A DNA stretch of 47,740 nucleotides from Rugosibacter sp. Its GTDB lineage: Bacteria; Pseudomonadota; Gammaproteobacteria; Burkholderiales; Rhodocyclaceae. The stretch covers positions 1 through 47,740 of the forward strand of contig JAUSMB010000001.1 in NCBI GenBank assembly GCA_030645365.1. The letters are read 5' to 3'. A program made the translations under genes and the position numbers. Below the pieces are notes generated by a model that had not been told where the DNA came from, ran no database searches, and worked only from the letters and a program-made list of their open reading frames with translations. Positions 17,382-26,439 of the stretch are shown here, piece by piece (positions within the stretch are counted from its first letter, which is position 1; every line of letters begins with the position of its first letter).

Positions 17382-19196
17382 ATGAATCATCCATTCCGTA
17401 TCGCCACCCTCAGTGCGGCTGTCTTTGCCGCTTTCTCCGTCCACGCCAGCGAAGAGCCCGATCTCGGCGCCGTTGTTGTCACCGCTACCCGACAACCCAC
17501 GCGTATCAATGAACAATTGACAGATGTCACCGTCATCGAACGCGAAGCGATCGAACAAGCTGGTGCCACCACACTGCCCGAACTGCTCTCGCGTCAGGCA
17601 GGCATGCAGGTCGTAAGCAACGGCGGCTTAGGCAAGGCATCAAGTATTTTCATGCGGGGTACCAATGCCGGACACACCTTGTTGCTGGTCGATGGCATAC
17701 CGCTAGGCTCGGTCACGCTGGGCAGCCCCTCGTTCAGCAATCTGCCGCTCTCGCAAATCGAACGCATCGAAATTTTGCGCGGCCCTGCTTCCAGCCTTTA
17801 TGGATCAGACGCTATCGGCGGCGTGATCCAGATTTTCACCAAACAGGGCGCAGGCCCGCTGCGTCCGGAAGCCTTTGTCGGCGCGGGCAGCTACGGCACC
17901 TGGGAAACACAAGCAGGTTTGTCGGGTGGCACGGATAGCTGGTCTTACAGCCTGCGCACCTCACACCTCAAAACCGATGGTATCAATGTTGCCTCCGATC
18001 CCATTCGCTACCAGCAAGCCAATTTCTCATTACCCAATTCGGATAACGACCCCTATCGCAACACCTCCTGGTCAGGCCGCGTCGCCTTTCGTCCCGCCGC
18101 AGGCCATGAGCTCGGCGCCACCCTGCTCACCGCAGACAGCAAAAACCATTACGATGGTGGCGGACCAACCATTGGCGCCTACAGCAACGACACCACCCGC
18201 GCCTGGACAGCTTATAGCCGAAATCAACTCGCTCAAATCTGGACCTCAACCCTGCGCTATGGCGAATCGACAGACGATTCGGAAAGCTTCTCGCCTGGCA
18301 GAAGCCTCTTTGCCACGGAGCAAAAGCAATGGACTTGGCAGAATGATGTCAAGCTGCCACTGGGCAATCTGATGCTTGCCGCCGAGCATCTGCGCCAGAA
18401 TGTAAACAGCACCACAAACTACACGGTCAAGGAACGCACGGTGCGCTCGCTGATTGCCGGTTACAACGGCAACTGGGGCAACCACAGTTGGCAGCTCTCG
18501 CAACGTTATGACGACAATTCGCAGTTCGGCGGCAAGACCACCGGCAGCCTCGCTTATGGTTATCGCATCAACGCCCAGTGGCAGGCGCGTGCAGCTTACG
18601 GTACGGCATTCAAAGCGCCAAGCTTCAACCAGCTTTATTTCCCTAATTTCGGTAACATCAACCTTAAACCCGAGTTTGCCAAAAACCGTGAAATCGGCCT
18701 GAACTGGAATCACGCGAATCAGCGCGCCAGTATCACCTACTTTGATAACCGTATCGAAAATCTCATCGCAGGCTTTCCGGTAAGCAATATCGGCCGTGCC
18801 CGCATCACCGGCACCAGCCTCAATTACGGGCTAACCTATGGCGCATGGAATGCAGACGCTTCGGCAGACTTCATGAAACCGGTTAATCAAGATAATGGAT
18901 ACCGTTTACAACGGCGTGCAGCGCAGATGGGCAAACTTTCCGTAAGCTATGCGCCAGGCCCATGGACACTGGGTGCAGAACTTAATGCGGTAGGTGATCG
19001 TTTCGATACAACCACACAAACACGGCCGCTGGAGCACTATGAAATTGCCAACCTCTACGGCAGTTACAAACTGGGGCAGGACTGGTCACTCGAAGGACGA
19101 GTGAATAATCTGTTCGACAAGGTTTATGAAACGGCCTGGGGCTATGCGCAACCGCGAGCCAATATTTTCATCGGGGTACGCTATGCGCCGAAATAA
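17382..19196 (+). CDS. btuB: TonB-dependent vitamin B12 outer-membrane receptor BtuB
   Basis: 604-residue outer-membrane receptor for cobalamins. Residues 1-22 form a signal peptide, then a TonB-box-like stretch (DLGAVVVTATR, about 27-37). The plug domain contains LPELLSRQAGMQVVSNGG, FMRGTNAGHTLLLVDGIPLG and RIEILRGPASSLYGSDAIGG. The beta-barrel ends with an NLFDKVYETAWGY segment and a terminal aromatic strand. The start at 17382 has GGGAGTCCCTTC upstream. Length is close to E. coli BtuB (614). It is the first gene after the riboswitch. Confidence 0.96.
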   Translation: MNHPFRIATLSAAVFAAFSVHASEEPDLGAVVVTATRQPTRINEQLTDVTVIEREAIEQAGATTLPELLSRQAGMQVVSNGGLGKASSIFMRGTNAGHTLLLVDGIPLGSVTLGSPSFSNLPLSQIERIEILRGPASSLYGSDAIGGVIQIFTKQGAGPLRPEAFVGAGSYGTWETQAGLSGGTDSWSYSLRTSHLKTDGINVASDPIRYQQANFSLPNSDNDPYRNTSWSGRVAFRPAAGHELGATLLTADSKNHYDGGGPTIGAYSNDTTRAWTAYSRNQLAQIWTSTLRYGESTDDSESFSPGRSLFATEQKQWTWQNDVKLPLGNLMLAAEHLRQNVNSTTNYTVKERTVRSLIAGYNGNWGNHSWQLSQRYDDNSQFGGKTTGSLAYGYRINAQWQARAAYGTAFKAPSFNQLYFPNFGNINLKPEFAKNREIGLNWNHANQRASITYFDNRIENLIAGFPVSNIGRARITGTSLNYGLTYGAWNADASADFMKPVNQDNGYRLQRRAAQMGKLSVSYAPGPWTLGAELNAVGDRFDTTTQTRPLEHYEIANLYGSYKLGQDWSLEGRVNNLFDKVYETAWGYAQPRANIFIGVRYAPK

Positions 19197-19320
19197 AAAC
19201 TTGTTCACGTCAATTTGCCATCAGCTTGACTGGCTGGAATTAAAAGACTGCATCGTCGAACTGAGCCGCTATGAGCATAACGCCAAGGCAGCAAATACCG
19301 GCAAATGGACTAAACGCTAA
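19183..19320 (+). CDS. Candidate 45-residue small protein overlapping btuB
   Basis: ATG at 19183 lies inside the last codons of btuB. The frame continues through the btuB-btuC gap to a TAA at 19318-19320, just 3 bases before the btuC start. The product (MRRNKNLFTSICHQLDWLEL, then mostly charged residues) matches nothing I know. The exact filling of the gap suggests translational coupling, but it may be chance. Confidence 0.35.
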   Translation: MRRNKNLFTSICHQLDWLELKDCIVELSRYEHNAKAANTGKWTKR

Positions 19321-19323
19321 CCC

Positions 19324-20352
19324 ATGCCCTCCCGTCGCCGCGCCCTTACCGTTCTTGCTCTGCTCTTCGCGTTAGTAGTAGCGAGTTTCGTCGTGGCGTT
19401 GGCGGCGGGAAGCATTCCAGTGACAACTCATGACCTTTTCACCGCGCTATTTGGCGAAATGTTGAGTGAAAAATCGGCTGGCATGGATGAAACTTCCCTC
19501 GCCATAGAAGTCATCCGCGGCCTGCGCCTGCCGCGCGCACTCGGCGCCTTCGCCTGTGGTGGCTTGCTGGCGCTGGCGGGTGCGCTGATGCAAGTGCTGT
19601 TGCGTAATCCGCTGGCTGATCCGTATGTACTGGGCATTTCCGGTGGCGCGGCTGTGGGCGCGCTCTTGGCGATGCTCGCCGGGCTGGCGCTCTGGTTCAT
19701 CGACCTGGCCGCCTTTATCGGTGCCTTTGCCGCTATGCTGATTGTATTTGGCCTGGCGCATGGCGACAGTAGCTGGACGCGCACGCGGCTGCTGCTTACC
19801 GGCGTTATCGTCGCCGCTGGTTGTGGCGCGGCAGTTGCCTTGATGCTCTCGATTGCACCGGAAGCGCAGTTGCGCGGCATGCTTTTTTGGCTAATGGGTG
19901 ATGCCGGACAAATCAGCGAACCGCGCCCGGCGCTGGTGGTGCTGGCGGCAGGATTGGCGCTGGCGCTACCCTTTGCCCGCGAACTCAACCTGCTCGCACG
20001 GGGCGATGTGCTTGCACAAACGTTGGGCGTCTCAGTCAATCACGTCAAGCGCGGAGTGTATTTTCTCGCAGCGCTGGCCACTGCCACCGCTGTCACCACG
20101 GCGGGCAGCATTGGTTTCATCGGTCTCATCGTGCCACATCTGACGCGCCTGGGGCTCATGAAATTGGGCTGGGGAAATGATCAGCGGCTGCTATTACCTG
20201 CTGCCGCACTTGTGGGTGGCAGCCTCTTGCTCTTGGCTGATACGCTGGCGCGCACAGTGGTTGCGCCGCAACAGCTGCCGGTTGGCGTGCTCACTGCACT
20301 GATCGGCGTGCCCGCATTTTTGTTTCTACTTGGCCGCGAAAAACATGCATGA
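19324..20352 (+). CDS. btuC: Cobalamin ABC transporter permease BtuC (FecCD family)
   Basis: 342-residue inner-membrane permease with about ten hydrophobic helices. The FecCD family blocks are GLRLPRALGAFACGGLLALAGALMQ, NPLADPYVLGISGGAAVGAL, the coupling-loop region GVSVNHVKRGVYF, and GSIGFIGLIVPHLTRLG. It partners BtuD, with BtuF encoded about 6 kb downstream. It overlaps btuD by 8 bases. Confidence 0.95.
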   Translation: MPSRRRALTVLALLFALVVASFVVALAAGSIPVTTHDLFTALFGEMLSEKSAGMDETSLAIEVIRGLRLPRALGAFACGGLLALAGALMQVLLRNPLADPYVLGISGGAAVGALLAMLAGLALWFIDLAAFIGAFAAMLIVFGLAHGDSSWTRTRLLLTGVIVAAGCGAAVALMLSIAPEAQLRGMLFWLMGDAGQISEPRPALVVLAAGLALALPFARELNLLARGDVLAQTLGVSVNHVKRGVYFLAALATATAVTTAGSIGFIGLIVPHLTRLGLMKLGWGNDQRLLLPAAALVGGSLLLLADTLARTVVAPQQLPVGVLTALIGVPAFLFLLGREKHA

Positions 20353-21172
20353 CATCGTACGCATGGCGCCATTGATTTTCACCCGCGACTTATCGGTGCG
20401 CATCGGTAGCCACGACGTTTGCCGGGCACTGAACTGGCAGGTAAACCCCGGCGAACGCTGGGCGATTCTTGGCAAAAATGGCGTCGGCAAATCAACCTTG
20501 CTGAAGACACTTGCAGGCCTGCGCCTTGCCGAGACAGGCGAATTGATCATATGCGGTGCGCGCACCGCAGGAAGTACCCTCGAGGTGCCGATTTTTTCGC
20601 GGGAGTCACAACGCACGCTAGCAAAACGACGCGGCTATCTCACCCAACATCACAACGACCCTTTTCCTTCCACAGTGATGGAAACCGCGTTGATCGGCCG
20701 TCACCCGCACCTTGGGCGCTGGGATTGGGAATCAACCGCTGACCATGAAATTACCCGCACCGCCTTGGCCGAAGCTGACCTTGTCGGCTTCGCCGAACGC
20801 GAAGTGCAAACCCTGTCGGGCGGCGAGCGGCAGCGGTTAGCCGTAGCCCAATTGCTCACCCAGCAGCCGCAACTTTTTTTGCTAGATGAGCCACTCACGC
20901 ATCTTGATCTCTCGCATCAAGTCGCCATCATGGAACTTTTCAAACGCAAAACGCAAGGCGAATTCAGCATGACTTCGGCGCTGGTTGCCGTGTTGCACGA
21001 CCCCGGCTTTGCCGTGCGCTATTGCGAGCATGCCCTGCTTTTGTTTGGCCATGGCGAATGGCTCGCCGGGCCTGCCCGTACCATCATCACTGCAGAAAAT
21101 CTGACCCGCCTTTACGGCCATCCACTACGCGAAATTGGTAGTGATAACGACCGTTGGTTTATTCCCTGTTAA
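20345..21172 (+). CDS. btuD: Cobalamin ABC transporter ATP-binding protein BtuD
   Basis: 275-residue ABC ATPase. Walker A is GKNGVGKST, the Q-loop region LTQHHNDPFPSTVMETALIGR, the signature LSGGERQRLAVAQ, Walker B LFLLDEPLTHLD and the H-loop AVLHDPG. Start 20345 overlaps the btuC stop (ATGCATGA); ATG 20363 is an in-frame alternative. It energises import through BtuC. Confidence 0.94.
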   Translation: MHDIVRMAPLIFTRDLSVRIGSHDVCRALNWQVNPGERWAILGKNGVGKSTLLKTLAGLRLAETGELIICGARTAGSTLEVPIFSRESQRTLAKRRGYLTQHHNDPFPSTVMETALIGRHPHLGRWDWESTADHEITRTALAEADLVGFAEREVQTLSGGERQRLAVAQLLTQQPQLFLLDEPLTHLDLSHQVAIMELFKRKTQGEFSMTSALVAVLHDPGFAVRYCEHALLLFGHGEWLAGPARTIITAENLTRLYGHPLREIGSDNDRWFIPC

Positions 21173-21188
21173 ACCTTTTGAGATCACC

Positions 21189-21806
21189 ATGACATCCACC
21201 CCAGACACATCGCAAAACACACCCCAGCATACCGAGCGCATGCAGCGCAAAAAACAAATCATTGACGAAAAAATCGCCGAAGCCAGTATCGAGAGAGGCC
21301 TGCTATTGGTGAACACCGGTATCGGCAAGGGTAAATCCTCCGCCGCGTTTGGCGTGCTTGCCCGCGCGCTGGGGCATGGCTTAAAGGCCGGCGTGGTGCA
21401 GTTCGTCAAAAGCCGCACCGACACAGGCGAAGAAGGTTTCTTTCGCCGCCAGCCGAATGTTGAATGGCACGTGATGGGCGATGGCTTCACCTGGGAGACG
21501 CAAGACAAAGAAAAGGACGCAAAAGCCGCCCAGGCGGCGTGGCGCCAGAGCCGACTTTTTCTCACCGACCCGGCAATTCACTTAGTGGTTCTGGATGAGC
21601 TCACCTATGCCTTCAAATACGGCTGGCTTGATCTCGATGACGTGCTAGCCGATCTTGCAGCACGCCCCTCCATGCAGCACGTCATTATCACCGGCCGCGC
21701 CGCGCCCGAAAAACTCATCGAAGCTGCCGATACGGTGACCGACATGAACCTTATCAAGCATGCGTTCAAGGCAGGCGTTAAAGCCATGCCCGGCGTCGAG
21801 TTTTAA
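21189..21806 (+). CDS. cobO: Cob(I)yrinic acid a,c-diamide adenosyltransferase (CobA/CobO type)
   Basis: 205-residue enzyme that transfers the adenosyl group of ATP to Co(I) corrinoids. The P-loop is NTGIGKGKSSAAFG; VQFVKSR, WHVMGDGFTW, VVLDELTYAFKYGWLD and HVIITGRAAPEKLIEAAD are typical of the BtuR/CobO family. It lies 16 bases after btuD and 1 base before cbiA. Confidence 0.96.
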   Translation: MTSTPDTSQNTPQHTERMQRKKQIIDEKIAEASIERGLLLVNTGIGKGKSSAAFGVLARALGHGLKAGVVQFVKSRTDTGEEGFFRRQPNVEWHVMGDGFTWETQDKEKDAKAAQAAWRQSRLFLTDPAIHLVVLDELTYAFKYGWLDLDDVLADLAARPSMQHVIITGRAAPEKLIEAADTVTDMNLIKHAFKAGVKAMPGVEF

Positions 21807-21807
21807 C

Positions 21808-23118
21808 ATGGCCGCCTGCCCTGCTTTGCTTATTGCAGCACCGGCTTCCGGCCAGGGAAAAACCAGCATTGTTGCCGGCCTTGCCAGACTTTATGCGCGA
21901 CAAGGCAATCGCGTGCGCGTCTTCAAATGCGGGCCGGATTTCCTCGATCCGATGATCCACGCCGTGGCCTCGGGCGCACCCTGCGAAAACATCGACCTGT
22001 GGATGTGCGGCGAAGAGGATGCCGCTTGGCGCCTGACCCGTGCCGCGCAAGATGCGGATGTGATTCTGGTGGAAGGCGTGATGGGCCTGTTCGACGGCAC
22101 GCCCTCCGCCGCCGACATCGCGCGTCGTTTCAAATTGCCCGTGCTGGCAGTAATCGATGCCTCGGCGATGGCGCAAACTTTTGGCGCATTGGCGCATGGT
22201 CTTGCCCACTACCAACCCGATTTGCCGTTTTATGGCGTGCTGGCCAATCGCGTTGCCAGCACCGGGCACGCGGAGATGCTCGAAGAGAGTATCCCATCCA
22301 CCATTCGCTGGTGCGGCACCGTACCGCGCGATGAGACAGCCAGCCTGCCCGAGCGGCATCTGGGGTTGCATCAGGCCGCCGAAATTAAAGACTTGATGGC
22401 GCGCCTCGACTGCATGGCCGACCATCTGGCAAAAACGCCGCTGGCAGAGCTGTTGAGCAAAATTTCAACACCTGCCGCCGTATCACCAGAGCCGAGTTTT
22501 CCCACCATGCAGCCCTTGTTAAAAAACCAAACCATCGCCATTGCCCGCGATGCTGCGTTCTGTTTTCTCTACCCGGCGAATCTTGAACTGCTTGAGCGAC
22601 TCGGTGCACAGCTCAAGTTTTTTTCACCCCTCGCCGGCGAGCCGCTGCCCAAATGCGACGCGCTCTGGCTGCCCGGTGGCTATCCCGAACTGCACGCCGC
22701 CATACTCTCGCAACGCCATGAATTCTTTGCCCAGCTCACCACCCACGTCACCGCTGGCAAGCCCCTGCTCGCCGAATGCGGCGGCATGATGACATTGTTC
22801 GACACACTCACCGACACGCAAGGCGCAACACACCCGATGGCCGCCCTTCTCCCCGGCCGCGTCGTCATGCAACCGCGCCTCACCGCACTTGGTGGCCAAG
22901 AGGCAGTGCTGCCCGAGGGTACGCTGCGCGGCCATACATTTCATTATTCAAAAACCGAAACATCGCTCGAGCCCCTCAGCCATGCCCGCCGCCAGCGGCC
23001 ATTGGGTGGCAAAACCCAAGGCGAAGCCATTTACCGTCGCGCACGGCTGACCGCTTCTTACGTGCACTTTTACTTCCCCTCCCATCCTGCGGCTGCCGCC
23101 GCGCTGTTTTTGCCATAA
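21808..23118 (+). CDS. cbiA: Cobyrinate a,c-diamide synthase
   Basis: 436-residue glutamine-dependent ligase amidating the a and c side chains of cobyrinate. The N-terminal dethiobiotin-synthetase-like domain has APASGQGKTS and KCGPDFLDPMIH. The C-terminal type 1 GATase domain has LPGGYPELHAAIL, the nucleophile Cys in AECGGMMTLFD and the His in RLTASYVHFYF. The interdomain linker near residues 222-232 contains a translated dispersed repeat (AAVSPEPSF). It overlaps bluB by one base (TAATG). Confidence 0.95.
   Translation: MAACPALLIAAPASGQGKTSIVAGLARLYARQGNRVRVFKCGPDFLDPMIHAVASGAPCENIDLWMCGEEDAAWRLTRAAQDADVILVEGVMGLFDGTPSAADIARRFKLPVLAVIDASAMAQTFGALAHGLAHYQPDLPFYGVLANRVASTGHAEMLEESIPSTIRWCGTVPRDETASLPERHLGLHQAAEIKDLMARLDCMADHLAKTPLAELLSKISTPAAVSPEPSFPTMQPLLKNQTIAIARDAAFCFLYPANLELLERLGAQLKFFSPLAGEPLPKCDALWLPGGYPELHAAILSQRHEFFAQLTTHVTAGKPLLAECGGMMTLFDTLTDTQGATHPMAALLPGRVVMQPRLTALGGQEAVLPEGTLRGHTFHYSKTETSLEPLSHARRQRPLGGKTQGEAIYRRARLTASYVHFYFPSHPAAAAALFLP
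22477..22500 (+). repeat. Dispersed 24-bp repeat, copy 8 (inside cbiA linker)
   Basis: 22 of 24 positions match. It is translated as AVSPEPSF, the opposite strand and a different frame from the KVGAGDTA copies, in the flexible linker between the two CbiA domains. Confidence 0.8.
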
Positions 23119-23798
23119 TGCCCGCGAAGAACCCTCATGCTTTCGATGATGCGGCCATCGATGCGATTTATCGAGCCATCCACAGCCGCCGCGACATTCG
23201 CGAATTCGTTCCCGGCGCCTTGCCGGACGGCCTGCTTGACCGTCTCTACGCTGCCGCCCACGCCGCGCCTTCAGTCGGCTACATGCAGCCCTGGCGCTTG
23301 ATTCACGTCAGCGACCCGGCATTGCGCGAAGGTATGGCAGCGCTCGTCGAAGAAGAACGCCTGCGCACTGCTGCCGATCTGCCTACCCGCACAGCGGAGT
23401 TTCTCAAACTCAAAGTGGAAGGCATCAAAAGCTGCGCTGAAGTCCTCGTTGTGGCGCTCATGGATGGTTGCGAAAACCATATTTTCGGCAAGCGCACGCT
23501 GCCCGAAATGGCGCTCGCCTCCGCCGCCTGCGCGATTCAAAACCTATGGCTGGCCGCTCGCGCCGAAGGTATCGGCCTGGGCTGGGTATCCTTTTTCGAG
23601 CCCGATGCCTTAGCGCGCCTGTTTGCCATGCCGCCTGGCGCCAAGCCCATTGCCATCCTTTGCCTGGGTCATGTCGCCAAGTTCGCTGACCAGCCCACGT
23701 TAGAAGCACTCGGCTGGGGGCAGCGTCTGCCGATCGAAGCAGTCGTGTTTGAAAACCAATGGCCAGCTGATGCGCAGCCAACGCCGACAGCGTACTGA
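23118..23798 (+). CDS. bluB: 5,6-dimethylbenzimidazole synthase BluB
   Basis: 226-residue flavin-destructase that makes the B12 lower ligand DMB from reduced FMN and O2. The nitroreductase-like fold shows HSRRDIREFVPGALPDGLLD, AAHAAPSVGYMQPWRLIHV, LPEMALASAACAIQNLWLAA and GIGLGWVSFFEP, all typical BluB blocks. The start at 23118 shares its A with the cbiA stop. Its presence implies aerobic DMB synthesis and supports the identity of the operon. Confidence 0.95.
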   Translation: MPAKNPHAFDDAAIDAIYRAIHSRRDIREFVPGALPDGLLDRLYAAAHAAPSVGYMQPWRLIHVSDPALREGMAALVEEERLRTAADLPTRTAEFLKLKVEGIKSCAEVLVVALMDGCENHIFGKRTLPEMALASAACAIQNLWLAARAEGIGLGWVSFFEPDALARLFAMPPGAKPIAILCLGHVAKFADQPTLEALGWGQRLPIEAVVFENQWPADAQPTPTAY

Positions 23799-23965
23799 AC
23801 CGCGTATACCCAAACGCCAAAATCGTAAACGTAACACGTAAAAACAAACAGTCGTCGCCTGTGCAACGCGTTCGGGCATAATCTGCCTGTCTCCCGCTCA
23901 TTAGCTTCTGCCCAAGCGCAGGAATGTACGGGCCATCGATAACGTATCCGCAGGAGAAATCAATC

Positions 23966-24535
23966 ATGCGAAAAACTTTTCAAAAATCCTCGCCCATGCT
24001 GGCGCTTGTTCTTGCCGGGATGTTTACCGCCGCCCCGGTGTACGCAGACAAACCCGATTGGGCCGGGAATGGAAAACACTCAAAACAAGAAAGCCGGAAT
24101 GATTACCGAGGTGATGATGAAAATCGTCATAGCGAAAAAAAAGGTAAACATCACCAGCGTGATGATGACCATGGCCGCAGGGGTGACGACAGAGATTCAC
24201 GTGATGGATCACGAATCTCAATCAATGCTTATTTCGACGATCGTGAGCGTGACTACGCACGCGGCTACTATCGTGAGGAATTCAGCCGCGGCCATTGCCC
24301 CCCGGGACTCGCCAAAAAGAACAATGGTTGCCTGCCACCTGGTCAGGCGAAAAAATGGCACAGAGGCGCGCCTTTACCAAGCAATGTGGTGTACTACCCC
24401 GTGCCCAACGAGGTAATGATTCATTTACGCCCGCCTCCATCTGGCCATAAGTATGTCCGCATTGCCTCGGATATTCTGCTGATTGCTATCGGTAGCAGCA
24501 TGGTGGTGGATGCAATTGAAGATTTAGGTCGGTAA
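23966..24535 (+). CDS. CigR/RcnB-like secreted basic protein
   Basis: 189-residue protein with a signal peptide (cleavage after AAPVYA, about residue 25). An Asp/Arg/His-rich low-complexity segment spans about residues 30-85. The conserved C-terminal domain has GHCPPGLAKKNNGCLPPGQAKK, then PVPNEVMIHLRPPPSGHKYV and ASDILLIAIGSSMVVDAIED. These blocks are shared with the RcnB / anti-virulence CigR group, known for inner-membrane or periplasmic proteins linked to metal homeostasis or virulence control. The specific role here is unknown. CAGGAGAAATCAATC precedes the start. Confidence 0.85.
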   Translation: MRKTFQKSSPMLALVLAGMFTAAPVYADKPDWAGNGKHSKQESRNDYRGDDENRHSEKKGKHHQRDDDHGRRGDDRDSRDGSRISINAYFDDRERDYARGYYREEFSRGHCPPGLAKKNNGCLPPGQAKKWHRGAPLPSNVVYYPVPNEVMIHLRPPPSGHKYVRIASDILLIAIGSSMVVDAIEDLGR

Positions 24536-24590
24536 TGATTTCGACCCGAACAGGTTTTTAGCTCCAGGCACCGCGCCAAGCCAAACTCAA

Positions 24591-24640
24591 GCGCCCGGCA
24601 CTGCACGTAAATTTCGTACAGTGCCGGGCGCCTTCTTTTT
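24591..24640 (+). terminator. Rho-independent terminator after CigR-like gene
   Basis: GCGCCCGGCACTG (24591-24603) pairs with CAGTGCCGGGCGC (24619-24631), then CTTCTTTTT. Confidence 0.92.
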
Positions 24641-24727
24641 CCCTGTTTTTCCTTATGCCTCAGCTAGCCTGTCTTTGCAATAACTTCGGTTAGCATACGC
24701 ATCCTTTTTACCGATCGCGAGTCTGCT

Positions 24728-25618
24728 GTGAACATTGTTCTTCGTTACCCCAAAGTGTCTCTTGTCGTTTTGATTCTGATCTGGGGGCTGGGTTATCCGG
24801 TCATGAAAGTCGGGCTGGCCTATTGCCCACCTTTGATTTTTGCCGGCTTGCGTGCCATGACAGGCGGCCTGGTTTTAGCAGTTCTTGCACTGCGTAGCGG
24901 CGAAGCGCTGAATTTCCACGATACATGGCGCGCCATGCTCGCTTCTCTGGTGTTTAACGTGCTGTTATTTTTTGGCACGTCGGCCATTGCGATCAAGTTT
25001 TTACCTTCAGGGATTGCCTCCATTTTGCTTTATGCCCAGCCCATCATGGTTGGCCTCTTGGCGCATTTTTTACTCAACGAAGCGCTCACCCAACGTAAGT
25101 TCATCGGTTTGTTGGTCGGCTTTATTGGTGTTGCCATCATCAGTTACAAAGGCCTAACAGGTGATTTATCACTCTATGGCGTTTTCATGGGATTACTCTC
25201 TGCCTTGGGCTGGGCAATCGGCACCGTCTTTATCAAACGTAAAAATCCGCGTTCGATTTACTGGTTTATTGCCTTGCCGTTTCTCGCCGGAGGGCTAGCG
25301 CTTTGTTTCATCGGCTTTGCATTGGGCGAGCGGCCCAGCGAGATTGTCTGGAACACGCCCTTCATCATTACCCTTTTATGGGGTTCCGTCATCGGCTTGG
25401 CTACCTCATGGGTGATCTGGTTCAATCTGGTCAAAACGGGTGACGCCAGCACGCTATCGGCCAATACCTTTTTAGTGCCCGTAGTATCAATGATCGGTGG
25501 CGCGTTGCTGTTGGGTGAATCAGCACCACCGAGTCTTTATGCAGGCGGTGCGCTGGTCATCTACAGCATCTACCTGGTCAACCGTCCGGCACCGCAGAAA
25601 ATGGTTACATCGAAGTAG
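24728..25618 (+). CDS. EamA-family (DMT) transporter
   Basis: 296-residue inner-membrane protein with about ten transmembrane helices formed by two EamA repeats (WGLGYPVMKVGLAYCPPLIF in the first, SALGWAIGTVFIKRKNPRS in the second). It starts with GTG. The substrate is unknown; family members export amino acids, metabolites or import organic solutes. It ends 2 bases from the stop of the convergent BtuF-like gene. Confidence 0.9.
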   Translation: MNIVLRYPKVSLVVLILIWGLGYPVMKVGLAYCPPLIFAGLRAMTGGLVLAVLALRSGEALNFHDTWRAMLASLVFNVLLFFGTSAIAIKFLPSGIASILLYAQPIMVGLLAHFLLNEALTQRKFIGLLVGFIGVAIISYKGLTGDLSLYGVFMGLLSALGWAIGTVFIKRKNPRSIYWFIALPFLAGGLALCFIGFALGERPSEIVWNTPFIITLLWGSVIGLATSWVIWFNLVKTGDASTLSANTFLVPVVSMIGGALLLGESAPPSLYAGGALVIYSIYLVNRPAPQKMVTSK

Positions 25619-25620
25619 CG

Positions 25621-26439
25621 TCAGGCTTTTTGCGCCCACGCCTGAATGATTTGCGCGATCTGCGGCAAACCCATTTCGATAGCGGCCGGACCCGGCGAGA
25701 GAATATGCGCGGATTTAATTTCATGCACCTCGCCGCTGGCCAACGCAGAAAAATCCAAACCGGAAAACCGCTCAAAAAACCGCGTCGGCTGAAATTTTTT
25801 GCCGCACCATGAGGCAAAAACAATGTCTGGCTGCCGTATCACCAGCGCCGATTTTTCGGCGATGATGCGCTCCTTCGCGCTGCGCTTTTGCGCCAGCTCG
25901 GCAAAGATGTCGTCCCCTCCGGCGAGGGTGATGAGCTCGGAAACCCACTGAATGCCGCTGATCATCGGCTCATCCCATTCTTCAAAATACACTCGCGGGC
26001 GACGCGGTAGCGTGGCGGCAGCGGCACGCACAGCGGCGATCTGCGCTTCGAGCTTTGCCACCAGTTGCGCTGCGCGATCCTGTGCCCCGACCAGGTTGCC
26101 GACTGTGGCGATCATGGCCAGAATCTCGGCCACGCTGCGCTGATTAAAGTGATGCACGGCAATGCCCGCCTTCACCAGATCGCGGCAAATATCACTTTGC
26201 AAATCAGAAAACGCCAGCACCAGATCGGGTTTCACCGCCAGAATCTTGTCGATGCGCGCGCTTGAAAAACCGCTGATCTTCGGCTTCTCCTTGCGCGCCC
26301 GCGCAGGCCGCGTGGTAAAGCCGGAAATCCCGACAATGCGTGCTTCTTCGCCCAAGGCGTAAAGCACCTCGACCGATTCGGTGGATAAACAGGCAATGCG
26401 CTGTGGCAGATATTGGGATAAAGAAGAAGCCAAGTTCAT
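25621..26439 (-). CDS. BtuF-like cobalamin-binding protein without signal peptide
   Basis: 272-residue type III periplasmic-binding-protein fold. IACLSTESVEVLYALGEEARIVGISGF, KISGFSSARIDKILAVKPDLVLAF, EEWDEPMISGIQWVSELITLAGG and SWCGKKF are typical of COG0614 cobalamin-binding proteins. The N-terminus (MNLASSLSQYLPQRIACLST) has no signal sequence, and its ATG overlaps the btuF stop. It is therefore predicted cytoplasmic, unlike the adjacent exported BtuF. Residues about 195-202 (KSALVIRQ) are encoded by a dispersed repeat. Confidence 0.85.
   Translation of the reverse strand: MNLASSLSQYLPQRIACLSTESVEVLYALGEEARIVGISGFTTRPARARKEKPKISGFSSARIDKILAVKPDLVLAFSDLQSDICRDLVKAGIAVHHFNQRSVAEILAMIATVGNLVGAQDRAAQLVAKLEAQIAAVRAAAATLPRRPRVYFEEWDEPMISGIQWVSELITLAGGDDIFAELAQKRSAKERIIAEKSALVIRQPDIVFASWCGKKFQPTRFFERFSGLDFSALASGEVHEIKSAHILSPGPAAIEMGLPQIAQIIQAWAQKA
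25833..25856 (+). repeat. Dispersed 24-bp repeat, copy 9 (inside BtuF-like gene)
   Basis: 23 of 24 positions match. It is translated on the minus strand as KSALVIRQ, one frame away from KVGAGDTA on the same DNA strand. Confidence 0.85.

Noticed and set aside
22776..23117. In-frame upstream extension of bluB
   Set aside because: The extra residues lie inside cbiA and have no similarity to BluB; the ATG at 23118 gives the normal family N-terminus.
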